Of a stretch of DNA of 64,000 nucleotides, positions 17,314 through 26,997 are shown one piece after another; position 1 is the first letter of the stretch, and every line of letters begins with the position of its first letter. The DNA is taken from positions 1 to 64,000 of the forward strand of contig JAFSTB010000005.1 of assembly GCA_017450685.1 (NCBI GenBank). Reading direction: 5' to 3'. Under the pieces are notes generated by a model. That model ran no database searches. It had not been told where the DNA came from and was given only the letters and a program-made list of their open reading frames with translations. The translations under genes and the position numbers were made by a program. The DNA is from Paludibacteraceae bacterium (lineage in GTDB: Bacteria > Bacteroidota > Bacteroidia > Bacteroidales > Paludibacteraceae).

Positions 17314-18315
17314 ATGGACATTTTGCAAAAGATGCTTGAGCGCGCCAAGCAAAATCCGCAGCGCATTGTGTTGCCTGAAGGCGATGAACCTCGTACATTG
17401 GAAGCCGCTAATATGTTGCTCAGAGATAAGGTGGCAAAACTTATTCTTATCGGTCCGAAAGACGCTATTGAGCAGCAAGCGCGTGACAAAGGGTATGAAT
17501 ATATTAAAGAAGCCACTATCTTTGACCCAACCACCAATCCCAAGATGGATGAGTATGCCAACCTGCTTTTTGAGTTGCGCAAATCAAAGGGTATGACAAT
17601 AGAAGAGGCTCGTAAGAAGTCGCAAGACCCGCTATATTTAGGTTGCCTTATGATTAAGAACGGCGATGCTGACGGTGAGTTGGCAGGTGCACGCGGTACG
17701 ACGGCTGACACTATTCGTCCCGCTTTCCAGATACTGAAAACCAAACCCGGAGTGAAGATTGTGTCAGGTGCGTTCCTTATGTTTACCCCCGCTAAACAGT
17801 TAGGTGAAGACGGTTTCCTTATCTTTGCCGACTGTGCCGTCAATCCTTGTCCCACAGCCGAAGAGTTGGCACAGATAGCCATCTCCACCGCTCAGACGGC
17901 TCGTGTTATAGCAGGTATAGAGCCTCGCGTGGCTATGCTCTCTTTCTCTACCAAGGGTAGTGCCAAGCATGAACTGATTGACAAAGTGACGGAAGCAACG
18001 CGTCTTGCCAAAGAGATGGAACCCGACCTGATGTTGGACGGCGAACTGCAAGCCGATGCCGCACTCATTGAGAAAGTGGGAGCATCGAAAGCACCCGGAA
18101 GCAGTGTGGCAGGTAAGGCTAATGTGCTGGTCTTCCCCGACCTTCAGGCAGGTAACATAGGGTATAAACTGGTGGAGCGTTTCGCCGGGGCAGATGCCGT
18201 AGGTCCTATCTTGCAAGGTATAGCAGCACCCGTTAATGACCTGAGCCGAGGATGCAAAGTGCAAGACATTGTGCAAATGGTTATTATAACTGCCAACCAG
18301 GCAATGGGAGAGTGA
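17314..18315 (+). CDS. pta: Phosphate acetyltransferase
   Basis: Interconverts acetyl-CoA and acetyl phosphate. Start 17314 (MDILQKMLERAKQNPQRIVLPEG) gives 333 residues, the length of the single-domain Pta; the upstream GTG extension lacks homology-like sequence. Family motifs include DGELAGARGTTADTIRPA (around 120), SFSTKGSAKH (around 212) and the C-terminal GPILQGIAAPVNDLSRGC. It is followed by ackA, giving the acetate-forming, ATP-yielding fermentation pair. Confidence 0.96.
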   Translation: MDILQKMLERAKQNPQRIVLPEGDEPRTLEAANMLLRDKVAKLILIGPKDAIEQQARDKGYEYIKEATIFDPTTNPKMDEYANLLFELRKSKGMTIEEARKKSQDPLYLGCLMIKNGDADGELAGARGTTADTIRPAFQILKTKPGVKIVSGAFLMFTPAKQLGEDGFLIFADCAVNPCPTAEELAQIAISTAQTARVIAGIEPRVAMLSFSTKGSAKHELIDKVTEATRLAKEMEPDLMLDGELQADAALIEKVGASKAPGSSVAGKANVLVFPDLQAGNIGYKLVERFAGADAVGPILQGIAAPVNDLSRGCKVQDIVQMVIITANQAMGE

Positions 18316-18395
18316 TGTTTATTAGTTGAGAGTTGAGAGAACTTCTTTGGTGGAAAGTTTATAGTTGAAAGTTTAATGTTAAAAATAGTAGAATT

Positions 18396-19598
18396 ATGAA
18401 AATTTTAGTTCTTAACTGCGGAAGCAGCAGCATTAAGTATAAACTCTTCGAGATGGAGTCACGCACCGTGATGGCACAAGGCGGAGTGGAGAAAATAGGT
18501 CTGCCTGATGCTTTTCTGCAGGTGAAGTTACCTAACGGTGAGAAAGTGAAGATAGAGAAACAGATGCCCGAACATACAGTGGGTATTCGTCTTATTTTAG
18601 ATGCTCTGACCGACGAGAAGATAGGTTGCATCAAGAGTCTGAAAGAGATAGATGCCGTAGGTCATCGTGTAGTGCACGGCGGCGAGAAGTTCAATCGCTC
18701 GGTGCTTATCACTGACGAGGTTAAGCAGATGGTGGTAGCTTGCTCTGACCTTGCTCCATTGCATAACCCTGCTAATCTGAAAGGTATAGCAGCCATAGAG
18801 CAGACATTGCCCGGCGTACCGCAAGTGGGTGTCTTCGATACCGCTTTCCATCAGACCATGCCCGACTACGCATATATGTATGCCCTGCCATACGAACTTT
18901 ATGAGAAGTATGCTATCCGCCGTTACGGTTTCCACGGAACGAGCCATCGTTATGTCAGTGCACGCGTGTGTGAGTTCCTCGGCGTTAAAGCAGAAGAGAA
19001 AAAGATAGTGACGGCACATATAGGTAATGGTGGCAGTTGCGCCGCTGTGCTTAACGGCAAGTCGATAGACACCAGTATGGGTCTGACACCTATCGAAGGA
19101 CTGATGATGGGTACACGTGCAGGAGACCTTGACCTCGGTGCCGCCACATATATAATGGATAAAGAGCATCTGAACACTGCCGAGTTCTCCAACCTCGTGA
19201 ATAAGAAATCAGGTCTGTTGGGAGTAAGTGGTGTCAGCAGTGATGCAAGAGACATAGATGCTGCCATTCGCGAAGGTAACCAACGTGCTGACCTCGCTCG
19301 AAAGATGTTTATCTATCGCGTGAAGAAATATATAGGTGCATACGCTGCCGCTATGAACGGTATGGATATACTGGTCTTCACCGGTGGTATAGGTGAGAAC
19401 GATACACTCATCAGAACACAGATAGCCAAAGGCTTCGAATATATGGGTGTGAAGATTGACGAAGAGAAGAGTATGAAAAGTCGCGGGGAAGAAATAGTAA
19501 TATCCACCCCCGATAGCAAAGTGACTGTTTGTGTTATACCTACCGATGAAGAACTGATGATTGCCTCCGACACAGAACAGATTGTAAAAAACTTATAA
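18396..19598 (+). CDS. ackA: Acetate kinase
   Basis: Makes acetate and ATP from acetyl phosphate. At 400 residues it is full length. It starts MKILVLNCGSSSIKYKLFEM (phosphate-1 motif), and has GHRVVHGGEKF near 90, FHGTSHRYVS near 180 and the adenosine motif VFTGGIGEND near 326. It lies 80 nt after pta; that gap contains short degenerate GTTGAGAGTT-type repeats but no clear terminator. Confidence 0.97.
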   Translation: MKILVLNCGSSSIKYKLFEMESRTVMAQGGVEKIGLPDAFLQVKLPNGEKVKIEKQMPEHTVGIRLILDALTDEKIGCIKSLKEIDAVGHRVVHGGEKFNRSVLITDEVKQMVVACSDLAPLHNPANLKGIAAIEQTLPGVPQVGVFDTAFHQTMPDYAYMYALPYELYEKYAIRRYGFHGTSHRYVSARVCEFLGVKAEEKKIVTAHIGNGGSCAAVLNGKSIDTSMGLTPIEGLMMGTRAGDLDLGAATYIMDKEHLNTAEFSNLVNKKSGLLGVSGVSSDARDIDAAIREGNQRADLARKMFIYRVKKYIGAYAAAMNGMDILVFTGGIGENDTLIRTQIAKGFEYMGVKIDEEKSMKSRGEEIVISTPDSKVTVCVIPTDEELMIASDTEQIVKNL

Positions 19599-19621
19599 GT
19601 ATTAACTAACATTTCCGTATT

Positions 19622-21268
19622 TTGAAACCAATTATTTATCAACTCTTTCCGCGCACTTTCACTAACTACAACGAGACGCGGAAGCACAATGGCAGTCGTT
19701 TAGAGAACGGTTGCGGTACATTTGACGGTATAACAGACAAGGCTCTTTCTTCTATTCGCGAATTAGGAGCGACGCATGTGTGGTTCACAGGTGTCATTCG
19801 TCATGCCACGGCTGAACACAACAACCCCACTATCACCAAGGGACAAGCCGGCAGCCCCTATGCCATCACCGACTACTATGATGTCGATCCCGACCTCGCC
19901 ACCAACGTGGAGAATCGTATGGCTGAGTTCGATAATCTGGTGAATCGCACACATAAAGCCGGACTGAAAGTGATAATCGACTTTGTGCCTAACCATGTAT
20001 CGCGTGAGTATAAATCAGTATGCAAACCGCGTACGGTTCGCGATTTAGGTCAGGACGACCACTCCGAATGGGCTTTCTCGCCGCTTAATAACTTCTACTA
20101 CCTCCCCAACGAACCTTTCCAACCGCAGTTCGCCATTGAGGGGTATGAAGAGAATCCGGCGCGTGTAACGGGTAATGACTGCTTCACCGCTCATCCCACA
20201 AAGAACGACTGGTATGAGACAGTCAAACTCAACTACGGCGTTCATTATCAAGGCGGATGTGAGAAGCAGTTTGACCCTATACCCAACACTTGGCAAAAGA
20301 TGCTGCATATCCTGCGTTTCTGGGCTAAACATAAGGTGGACGCTTTCCGTGTGGATATGGCGGAGATGGTTCCTCAGGAGTTCTTTGCGTGGGTTATACC
20401 GCAACTGCATATCTCTTATCCTAAGGTGCAGTTCATAGGTGAGTGCTATAATCCTGCGCTCTATCGCCCTTACCTCGAAGCAGGTTTTAATTACCTGTAT
20501 GACAAGGTGGGAATGTATGACTATCTGCGTGGTGTGACCAGTCGCTCATGTCCGGCTGAAGGCATAACGGCTAAATGGCAAAACGTGGATGATATACGTG
20601 ACCGTATGCTATATTTCCTTGAGAACCACGATGAACAGCGTATAGCCTCAGGCTTCTTCTGTGGCAGCGGTATGTGTGCCGAACCTGCAATGATAGTGGC
20701 GGCTACACTCGGCAAAAACCCCGTGATGATATACGCCGGACAAGAGTTGGGAGAGAAAGGAATGGATATGGAAGGCTATTCAGGTATTGATGGCAGAAGT
20801 TCCATCTTCGACTACTGGGGCATCGAGTCTATTCAAGCGTGGGCTAACAAAGGAAAGTTCGATGGTAAACACCTTACCAAAGAGCAAAAAGAGTTACGCT
20901 CTTTCTATCAAAGGCTGCTCACTACGGCAAGAGACAATGCCGTGATAAGCGAAGGAGAGATGTACGACCTTGAATATGCACAAGGCGAAGGGTTTAATAA
21001 GCACGAACAATACACTTTCTTGCGTAAGAATGACAACGAACTGCTCCTTGTGGTCGTTAATTTCGATGACAAACAGGTGGATATCAAGGTTCGTATTCCG
21101 CAAGACGCTTTCGACTACCTGAAGCAAGAGCAATGGAGCAAAACCAAAACGACGGACTTGCTTACCGGCAAAACCCTTAAAAACGTCAGCCTCGTTGCCA
21201 ATCAGCCTATCGAACTTACTATCCCTGCTTGGAAAGGTGTGATATTGAAAATAGAAAATGCAAAATAA
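19622..21268 (+). CDS. Alpha-amylase family glycoside hydrolase (GH13)
   Basis: A 548-residue GH13 enzyme without a signal peptide, so it should act on intracellular alpha-glucans or maltodextrins. The TIM-barrel motifs are in order: DFVPNHVSR (region I), AFRVDMAEMV with the nucleophile Asp (region II), FIGECYNP with the acid/base Glu (region III), and FLENHDEQR (region IV). The C-terminal ~90 residues form an all-beta domain. No ATG is available upstream of the conserved PIIYQLFPRTF start, so TTG at 19622 is used. It lies 23 nt after ackA. Confidence 0.88.
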   Translation: MKPIIYQLFPRTFTNYNETRKHNGSRLENGCGTFDGITDKALSSIRELGATHVWFTGVIRHATAEHNNPTITKGQAGSPYAITDYYDVDPDLATNVENRMAEFDNLVNRTHKAGLKVIIDFVPNHVSREYKSVCKPRTVRDLGQDDHSEWAFSPLNNFYYLPNEPFQPQFAIEGYEENPARVTGNDCFTAHPTKNDWYETVKLNYGVHYQGGCEKQFDPIPNTWQKMLHILRFWAKHKVDAFRVDMAEMVPQEFFAWVIPQLHISYPKVQFIGECYNPALYRPYLEAGFNYLYDKVGMYDYLRGVTSRSCPAEGITAKWQNVDDIRDRMLYFLENHDEQRIASGFFCGSGMCAEPAMIVAATLGKNPVMIYAGQELGEKGMDMEGYSGIDGRSSIFDYWGIESIQAWANKGKFDGKHLTKEQKELRSFYQRLLTTARDNAVISEGEMYDLEYAQGEGFNKHEQYTFLRKNDNELLLVVVNFDDKQVDIKVRIPQDAFDYLKQEQWSKTKTTDLLTGKTLKNVSLVANQPIELTIPAWKGVILKIENAK

Positions 21269-22218
21269 TGAAGGACGTACTCAAACTAATAAGGTGGCAG
21301 AACCTTCTCTTTTTGGGTATCTTGTTATGGGTAATGCACTATTGGGTGGCATTACCCATAATGCGAAGTGAAGGTATGTCTGTCTCCATGCCGTGGTGGA
21401 TGTTGCTCCTTGTCGGAATAGGTGTCGTTTGTATCGCTGCAGGAGGATATGTCATCAACGACTACTTCGACATCAAGATCGACCGTATTAACCGCCCCGA
21501 TAGAGTGATTGTCACCAATGCGGTCAGCAAACTGACAGCAATGCGGATGTTCCAAGTATTGACACTGGTAGGCTTGGCTTTCGGACTAACAGCTTCCTAT
21601 TTATGTCGCAGCACCTCCATGATGCTCATCTTTATGCTTACCCCCGGACTGCTATGGTTCTACTCCGCTTCGTATAAAAGGATGTTCCTTGTAGGAAATA
21701 TCATCATTGCTTTTGTTGCCGGATTAGTGCCGTTGTTGGTGGCTTTGACCAATGTAAGTTGGCTCACACACTGCTTAGGCGACATAGTGATGCGACTGCC
21801 GTTGCCACGCACCTTATATATATGGTTAGGCTGTTTTGCTCTCTTCGCTTTCCTTACAACCCTCACACGTGAAATAATAAAAGACATGCAAGACCAAAAA
21901 GGTGACCGTGAATTGGAATGTCATACACTGCCTGTGGTCATAGGCGACACTTGGACAAAGATTATAGTAACTCTGCTTATCGTTGCCACAATGGCATTGA
22001 TGGCTTACCTATGGTGGTCGGTCTTACCCTTTGACAGAAGTTGGCATTGCTTGAGCACCAGGTATATAGTCTTCGGACTGATAGTGCCGTTCCTGTGCGA
22101 ATTGGCGTTGCTCTGGTCCGCTAAAATACCGTCTGACTATGGCTCGGCACAAACACTGATGAAGTTCATAATGTTGTTAGGTGTCTTATACGGATTAGTC
22201 ATCTCTCGTCTGATATGA
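21268..22218 (+). CDS. UbiA-family prenyltransferase
   Basis: Integral membrane prenyltransferase of 316 residues with about eight hydrophobic helices. The two Asp-rich motifs are present: INDYFDIKIDRINRPDR (near 80) and DMQDQKGDRELE (near 208), which bind the prenyl diphosphate through magnesium. The acceptor is not certain; similarity in layout to geranylgeranylglycerol-phosphate-type enzymes is an impression only. Start 21268 overlaps the amylase stop as TAATG, and the gene overlaps maf by 4 nt, so all three are coupled. Confidence 0.87.
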   Translation: MKDVLKLIRWQNLLFLGILLWVMHYWVALPIMRSEGMSVSMPWWMLLLVGIGVVCIAAGGYVINDYFDIKIDRINRPDRVIVTNAVSKLTAMRMFQVLTLVGLAFGLTASYLCRSTSMMLIFMLTPGLLWFYSASYKRMFLVGNIIIAFVAGLVPLLVALTNVSWLTHCLGDIVMRLPLPRTLYIWLGCFALFAFLTTLTREIIKDMQDQKGDRELECHTLPVVIGDTWTKIIVTLLIVATMALMAYLWWSVLPFDRSWHCLSTRYIVFGLIVPFLCELALLWSAKIPSDYGSAQTLMKFIMLLGVLYGLVISRLI

Positions 22219-22817
22219 ATATCATCTTAGGTTCAGCCAGTCCACGCCGCCGTGAACTGATGAAAGGAATAGATATACCTTTCACGTGTGTCAGCATTAA
22301 TGCCGACGAACATTTTCCTGCCACTCTCAAAGCAGGTGACATACCTTTATATATCGCTCGGCAAAAGGCAAAAGCATATAAGTCGCAACTCACCAAAGAC
22401 GATATGCTCATCACAGCCGATACCATCGTTTGGCTTAACGCTCAAATGTTGGGCAAACCGCATAGCGAAGATGAAGCCAAGCAGATGTTGCGTCTGCTGA
22501 GCGGCAAAACACACCAAGTATATACAGGTGTGTGCTTCACTTGGTTCAACCGGCAATCGCAATCGTGGGATGAATATACATTAGTGGACAAGACTGATGT
22601 TACATTCCGTGAGTTGGACGAAGATGAGATTCAGACCTATGTGGAAAGGTATCGCCCGTTGGACAAAGCAGGTTCCTACGGAGTGCAGGAATGGATAGGA
22701 TATGTGGGTGTCACCTCAATGCAAGGGTCATACTTCAATGTTATGGGCTTCCCGATAGAGAAAGTGTATATGTTCTTACGCTCACATTTATCCGTCTGCC
22801 GTCAGGTGAATGGTTGA
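22215..22817 (+). CDS. maf: Maf-family nucleotide pyrophosphatase
   Basis: Hydrolyses dTTP/UTP or modified nucleotides to monophosphates, a housecleaning role. It starts MNIILGSASPRRRELMKGI, with the SxSPRR signature at 7-12. TADTIVW carries the catalytic Asp near 70, and KAGSYGVQE is the typical C-terminal motif near 150. At 200 residues it is normal length. It overlaps the UbiA-family gene by ATGA and is followed by a 23-bp-stem terminator. Confidence 0.94.
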   Translation: MNIILGSASPRRRELMKGIDIPFTCVSINADEHFPATLKAGDIPLYIARQKAKAYKSQLTKDDMLITADTIVWLNAQMLGKPHSEDEAKQMLRLLSGKTHQVYTGVCFTWFNRQSQSWDEYTLVDKTDVTFRELDEDEIQTYVERYRPLDKAGSYGVQEWIGYVGVTSMQGSYFNVMGFPIEKVYMFLRSHLSVCRQVNG

Positions 22818-22861
22818 GAAGCAGTAAATCCAACTTCTCGTACTAATATAGAGATGAAATT

Positions 22862-22920
22862 CTAACCAAACCAAAAGCCTGCCTAAACAAATTGTTCAGG
22901 CAGGCTTTTGGTTTGGTTAG
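22862..22920. terminator. Bidirectional terminator between maf and rpsA
   Basis: Perfect 23-bp stem with arms 22862-22884 and 22898-22920, extended by three more pairs inside. The arms contain AAAAGCCTGCCT. It ends the maf transcript (+) and the rpsA transcript (-), 9 nt beyond the rpsA stop. Confidence 0.85.
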
Positions 22921-22928
22921 AAGAGTGC

Positions 22929-24683
22929 TTATTTCTTCTCTTCCATTGAGGCTTTGAGGTTAGCCAATACGTCGAGGTCACCGAGTGTGGTTTTCTCTAC
23001 TTTTGGCATTTCGGGTTGTGCCTCTTTCTTTTGTGCTTTAGCAGCGGTGTTAGCAGGTGCTTCTTTACGCTCTTCCCAAGTGCGCAAGTGGCTGAGAAGG
23101 ATACGTTTAGCGTCACCATTGAACTCAATCACGCGGAATGACATGGTGTCACCTTTTTGTGCTTGACTCTTGTCCTCTTTCTGCAAGTGGCGGGTGGTGC
23201 AGAAACCTTCTACGCCATCTTCCAACAGAACAACGGCACCTTTGTCATTGAGCTCTACAATCTTACCTTCTACCACTGAATCAACACCGAACTTACGTTG
23301 CAGTTCAGTCCAAGGATTCTCTTCCAACTGTTTGTGTCCGAGGCTCAAGCGGCGGTTCTCTTTGTCAATCTCAAGAACCACAACCTCAATCTCAGCACCG
23401 ATAGAGGTGAACTCATTTGGGTGTTTGATTTTCTTGGTCCAGCTCAGGTCGCTGATGTGAATCAGGCCGTCAACGCCTTCTTCTATCTCAACGAATACAC
23501 CGAAGTTGGTGAAGTTGCGAACACGTGCGATATGGCGTGTGCCTACTGCATACTTACTCTCGATGTTCTCCCATGGATCGGGTTTGAGTTGTTTCATACC
23601 AAGCGACATCTTGCGGTCGTCGCGGTCAAGGGTAAGGATAACGGCGTCAATCTCGTCACCCACTTTGAGGAAGTCGTTAGCCGAACGCAGATGTTGGCTC
23701 CAACTCATCTCGCTCACGTGAACAAGACCTTCAACACCTTCTGCCACTTCTACGAATGCTCCGTAGTCGGTCATTACCACCACTTTACCGTGAACCTTGT
23801 CGCCCACCTTGAGGTCTTTGTCAAGTGCATCCCATGGATGTGGGGTGAGTTGTTTCAGACCCAGAGCGATACGTTTCTTCTCTTCGTCGAAGTCAAGAAT
23901 AACAACGTTAATCTTTTGGTCGAGTTGAACAATGTCTTTCGGGTCGTTAACGCGTCCCCAGCTCAGGTCGGTGATATGAATCAGACCATCTACGCCGCCA
24001 AGGTCGATGAAGACACCATAAGAAGTGATGTTCTTAACAGTACCCTCCAGCACTTGTCCTTTCTCAAGGTGTGAAACGATCTCTTTCTTCTGTGCTTCCA
24101 GTTCAGCCTCAATGAGAGCTTTGTGAGAAACAACGGCATTGCGGAAATCAGGATTAACCTTAACAATCTTGAATTCCATTGTCTTACCAACGAAGACATC
24201 ATAGTCGCGGATAGGCTTAACGTCAATCTGGCTGCCGGGAAGGAAGGCTTCCATTCCGAGCACATCCACTATCATACCGCCTTTGGTGCGGCACTTGATG
24301 TAACCCATTACCACTTCTTGTTTCTCGCAAGCCTCGTTAACGCGTTCCCAACTGCGTGAAGCACGTGCCTCTTTGTGTGAAAGAACGAGTTGACCTTTCT
24401 TGTCTTCTTGGCTCTCGATATAAACCTCTACTTTGTCGCCAATTTTAAGGTCGGGATTGTAGCGGAACTCGGTAGCAGGTATCAAACCTTCGGATTTGTA
24501 GCCGATATTGACCACTACTTCACGTTTGTTGATGCCAACCACTGTGCCTTCAATCACCTCACCCGTCTTAACGGCGTTGAGCGTTTGGTCGTACTTAGCA
24601 AGGATCTCTTCGTTTTTTGCGCCTACTGATGCTTTCTCATAGGCATCCCAGTCGAAGTTCTGGAGAGAAAGATTTTCTGCCAT
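22929..24683 (-). CDS. rpsA: 30S ribosomal protein S1
   Basis: Binds mRNA on the small subunit and helps initiation; important where Shine-Dalgarno sites are lacking, as here. The 584 residues hold successive S1 domains, recognisable by GxVxxxxxxGxFVxxxxGxxGLxHxSxxSW patterns (for example GVFIDLGGVDGLIHITDLSW, AFVEVAEGVEGLVHVSEMSW, GVFVEIEEGVDGLIHISDLSW in parts). The C-terminus TLGDLDVLANLKASMEEKK is a flexible charged tail. It lies alone behind a long upstream region, with the terminator shared with maf. Confidence 0.96.
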   Translation of the reverse strand: MAENLSLQNFDWDAYEKASVGAKNEEILAKYDQTLNAVKTGEVIEGTVVGINKREVVVNIGYKSEGLIPATEFRYNPDLKIGDKVEVYIESQEDKKGQLVLSHKEARASRSWERVNEACEKQEVVMGYIKCRTKGGMIVDVLGMEAFLPGSQIDVKPIRDYDVFVGKTMEFKIVKVNPDFRNAVVSHKALIEAELEAQKKEIVSHLEKGQVLEGTVKNITSYGVFIDLGGVDGLIHITDLSWGRVNDPKDIVQLDQKINVVILDFDEEKKRIALGLKQLTPHPWDALDKDLKVGDKVHGKVVVMTDYGAFVEVAEGVEGLVHVSEMSWSQHLRSANDFLKVGDEIDAVILTLDRDDRKMSLGMKQLKPDPWENIESKYAVGTRHIARVRNFTNFGVFVEIEEGVDGLIHISDLSWTKKIKHPNEFTSIGAEIEVVVLEIDKENRRLSLGHKQLEENPWTELQRKFGVDSVVEGKIVELNDKGAVVLLEDGVEGFCTTRHLQKEDKSQAQKGDTMSFRVIEFNGDAKRILLSHLRTWEERKEAPANTAAKAQKKEAQPEMPKVEKTTLGDLDVLANLKASMEEKK

Positions 24684-24849
24684 AAAGGTAGGAAAATAAT
24701 TGATAATTGACTATGGACAATAACTGATTTTATGCCATTCAAGTACCAATTAAATAATTAAAAGGTTAAACAATAAGGTTATGCTTTTTCTCGAAAAAAG
24801 CGCGCAAAATTACTGCAAAAAATTGAATTACAAAAATTTTCGTATTTTT
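24684..24849 (-). promoter_or_regulatory. rpsA promoter and leader
   Basis: On the minus strand a -7 TAATTTTG (24805-24812) pairs with TTTG at 24831-24834 at an 18-bp spacing, weaker than the other promoters. The leader of about 115 nt is AT-rich with degenerate AATTGATAATTGA-type units. A long S1 leader could carry autoregulation, but I see no clear structure. Confidence 0.45.
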
Positions 24850-26241
24850 TTACTCAGGTCGAGGCATGTTTTTCAATATTTGCACACACTCGTCCACGGT
24901 GTTTATTTGGTTCAGTTGTGCGTCAATGGGGCATTGTCCTGACCTGTCTCTATTAAGTATTTGTGGTACTTCTTCTTTGGCGAAGACGGGTATATGCTCT
25001 TCTTCGAGCAGTTGTTTGGCGGGAGTGCATATAAGGTTGGTATATACTTCTTTCACTCCTCCGGCTGCCATCAGTGCTGCTGCGGCTTTGCCTATCATCT
25101 TGTCAGCCACTACTGCCCCTTTCAGTCGTTGTGGCTCTGTTTGCAGCAGTTGCAAGAGGTCTTGAACGCCTCTGCTGCTATGTTCGGTGGTGATACCGTG
25201 ATTGCGAACAAGCAGACTCAGATGCTGTTGGTTAAGCGTTTGCAGCATCTCCGTGCCGTCGATGTTTTGAAGTGTATAATGGCGTTTACCCAGTCCGATG
25301 GCTTCGGCGTGTTCGATTGTGTGTATGCCGTGTCGGGAGTTGATACGTTCAATAAGTGCTTGGGCATTGTCGCCGTCGGTGGAAGGGTAGTTGAAGACAA
25401 GGTCGATGCAGGCTTGGTCGAGTGCCACGGGGTCAAGCGAGGCGAGGATACCTATGTCTTGCATCTCAGGGGCTGCTGGATGAGAGTCGCAGTCGCAATC
25501 AACGGAGAGGTTATTGACCACGTTGATATACAGTATGCGTTCGCCATTGCCGAAGTAGTTATGTACGGCTTGTGCTGCTGCCGCCATACTTTCAAGGAAG
25601 CCGTCTTGGTTATTGGTATGTTGCCATGTCTCCACCACATCTTCCGTTATGCCTGCCGAATGTATGTAAGCTTTGCCGGCAGCAGATGCCACACCTATCG
25701 ATTGGTTTTTCAGCACACCGCCGAAGCCGCCCATGGCGTGACCTTTGAAGTGGGCGAGGTTGATAAGAAAATCGTAGTTTTTGAGGTGTGAGCCCACTCT
25801 GTCGTAGTGTATCCACGTGGTGTCTTGTACGGGGATGGTGAAATCGCCTTCTTCGTCCATTATGTCCACTGTTGCTATGTCGGTAAAACCGTGTTCGCGT
25901 ATGGTCTGCCAATGGTCGGCTGTGGTGTTGCGCTTGCCCTGGTAAGCAGTGTTACATTCCACTATAATGCCGTTCACCTGATTGACCAATTGCTGAATGA
26001 GGCGTGGTTGCAAGTAGTTATGTCCGCCGGCTTCACCCGTGGATATTTTGACGGCTACACGACCTTTGGCTTCTCTGCCGAGGGCTTCATATACACGAAC
26101 TAAGGCAGCGGGAGAGATCTCTTGCGTCATATAGACAACGGGTGTGTCGGGTAATGACTCGGCTGTGGAAGGATGATGAGAAGTACAACCTGTCAATAAA
26201 AGTGATAATAAGGCTGCTAAGGATAAAAAGGTGTTTTTCAT
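24850..26241 (-). CDS. DUF362-domain lipoprotein
   Basis: A 463-residue lipoprotein: signal peptide and lipobox LLLTGCTS with the acylated Cys at 19. The body matches DUF362 proteins: KISTGEAGGHNYLQPRL, LINLAHFKGHAMGGFGGVLKN near 160-180 and SLDPVALDQACIDLV. In many organisms DUF362 is joined to 4Fe-4S ferredoxin motifs; no such Cys cluster is seen here. Its activity is unknown. The start lies 6 nt after the upstream barrel gene's stop, giving an operon with RNase R. Confidence 0.8.
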   Translation of the reverse strand: MKNTFLSLAALLSLLLTGCTSHHPSTAESLPDTPVVYMTQEISPAALVRVYEALGREAKGRVAVKISTGEAGGHNYLQPRLIQQLVNQVNGIIVECNTAYQGKRNTTADHWQTIREHGFTDIATVDIMDEEGDFTIPVQDTTWIHYDRVGSHLKNYDFLINLAHFKGHAMGGFGGVLKNQSIGVASAAGKAYIHSAGITEDVVETWQHTNNQDGFLESMAAAAQAVHNYFGNGERILYINVVNNLSVDCDCDSHPAAPEMQDIGILASLDPVALDQACIDLVFNYPSTDGDNAQALIERINSRHGIHTIEHAEAIGLGKRHYTLQNIDGTEMLQTLNQQHLSLLVRNHGITTEHSSRGVQDLLQLLQTEPQRLKGAVVADKMIGKAAAALMAAGGVKEVYTNLICTPAKQLLEEEHIPVFAKEEVPQILNRDRSGQCPIDAQLNQINTVDECVQILKNMPRPE

Positions 26242-26247
26242 TGTCGG

Positions 26248-26997
26248 CTAAAATTGTAATGTCAGATTGAGGGTCGGCATTATATATACGCAACCGACCG
26301 TTTGTTGATATTCAATGTTTTCTATTGTTTCTTTTTGACTTGTTTTGCTTTGTTGGAATCTCACTCCTACGCCTGTGAGTACAGCCACGTGTTGTGAGGC
26401 TTGGTATCGGTAGTGAACATCCACTTGTCCTGTTATGCCTCCGTATGCGTGTTTCAAGCGGCTGTCTTTGAGTCCGACTCCATAACCTAAGGCGGCACAT
26501 ATCTCAGGTGCGTGTTGCCCTTGCATCAGTGGTATGGAGACGAGCATTTGTATGGGCAGAAAATGTGCTTTGCCGTTGGCATAAACGCCGGCATAACCGA
26601 TGCTGCCGCCGAGGAAGATACGCTTGTCGGCTAAGTTGCTGGAGCCTATGGCTAACTGTGCTGACATAGCCCCGCCGCTGTTGTCTTTGTCCGAACAACC
26701 GGCACCGCCTGAAACAGACAGCCTCAGAGCCACTTTACGAGCAGAGGTGTGTGTCTTGGCGGGAACAAACGTTGTCAAAGAGTCGGACTCTTGTTGTTCC
26801 GTCTGCTCTATTGTTTCCACCTCCTGCATCGGAAACTGAAACCGTTTGCCGTCGGCTGTGCGGATGATAAGCACATCAGCATCACAAACCAGTATCTCTC
26901 CTCTTAGTTTTTGTCCTGAGCGGAGACGTATGAGTTCGGCATAAGTGCAACTGAGAGTGCAAAGAAAGCATAAAAGCAGTAATAGTCGTTTCATCAT
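26248..26997 (-). CDS. Exported protein with predicted outer-membrane barrel
   Basis: A 249-residue protein with a signal peptide (about 1-20, ending CTYA). Residues 21-60 form a small beta domain (LRSGQKLRGEILVCDADVL), similar in layout to Sm-like/SH3-like modules. From about 85 to the end there are alternating strands with aromatic girdles and a C-terminal phenylalanine (TLNLTLQF), as in small outer-membrane beta-barrels. It overlaps the RNase R stop by 4 nt and precedes the DUF362 lipoprotein. No family recognised. Confidence 0.65.
   Translation of the reverse strand: MMKRLLLLLCFLCTLSCTYAELIRLRSGQKLRGEILVCDADVLIIRTADGKRFQFPMQEVETIEQTEQQESDSLTTFVPAKTHTSARKVALRLSVSGGAGCSDKDNSGGAMSAQLAIGSSNLADKRIFLGGSIGYAGVYANGKAHFLPIQMLVSIPLMQGQHAPEICAALGYGVGLKDSRLKHAYGGITGQVDVHYRYQASQHVAVLTGVGVRFQQSKTSQKETIENIEYQQTVGCVYIMPTLNLTLQF

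Noticed and set aside
18316..18395. GTTGAGAGTT-type repeats between pta and ackA, also near 205-236
   Set aside because: Short and degenerate; no conserved unit or structure that I could define.
23298..24074. 258-residue frame opposite rpsA
   Set aside because: S1 domains are clear on the other strand.
24961..25791. 276-residue frame opposite the DUF362 gene
   Set aside because: The other strand has a signal peptide, lipobox and family motifs; this frame has none.
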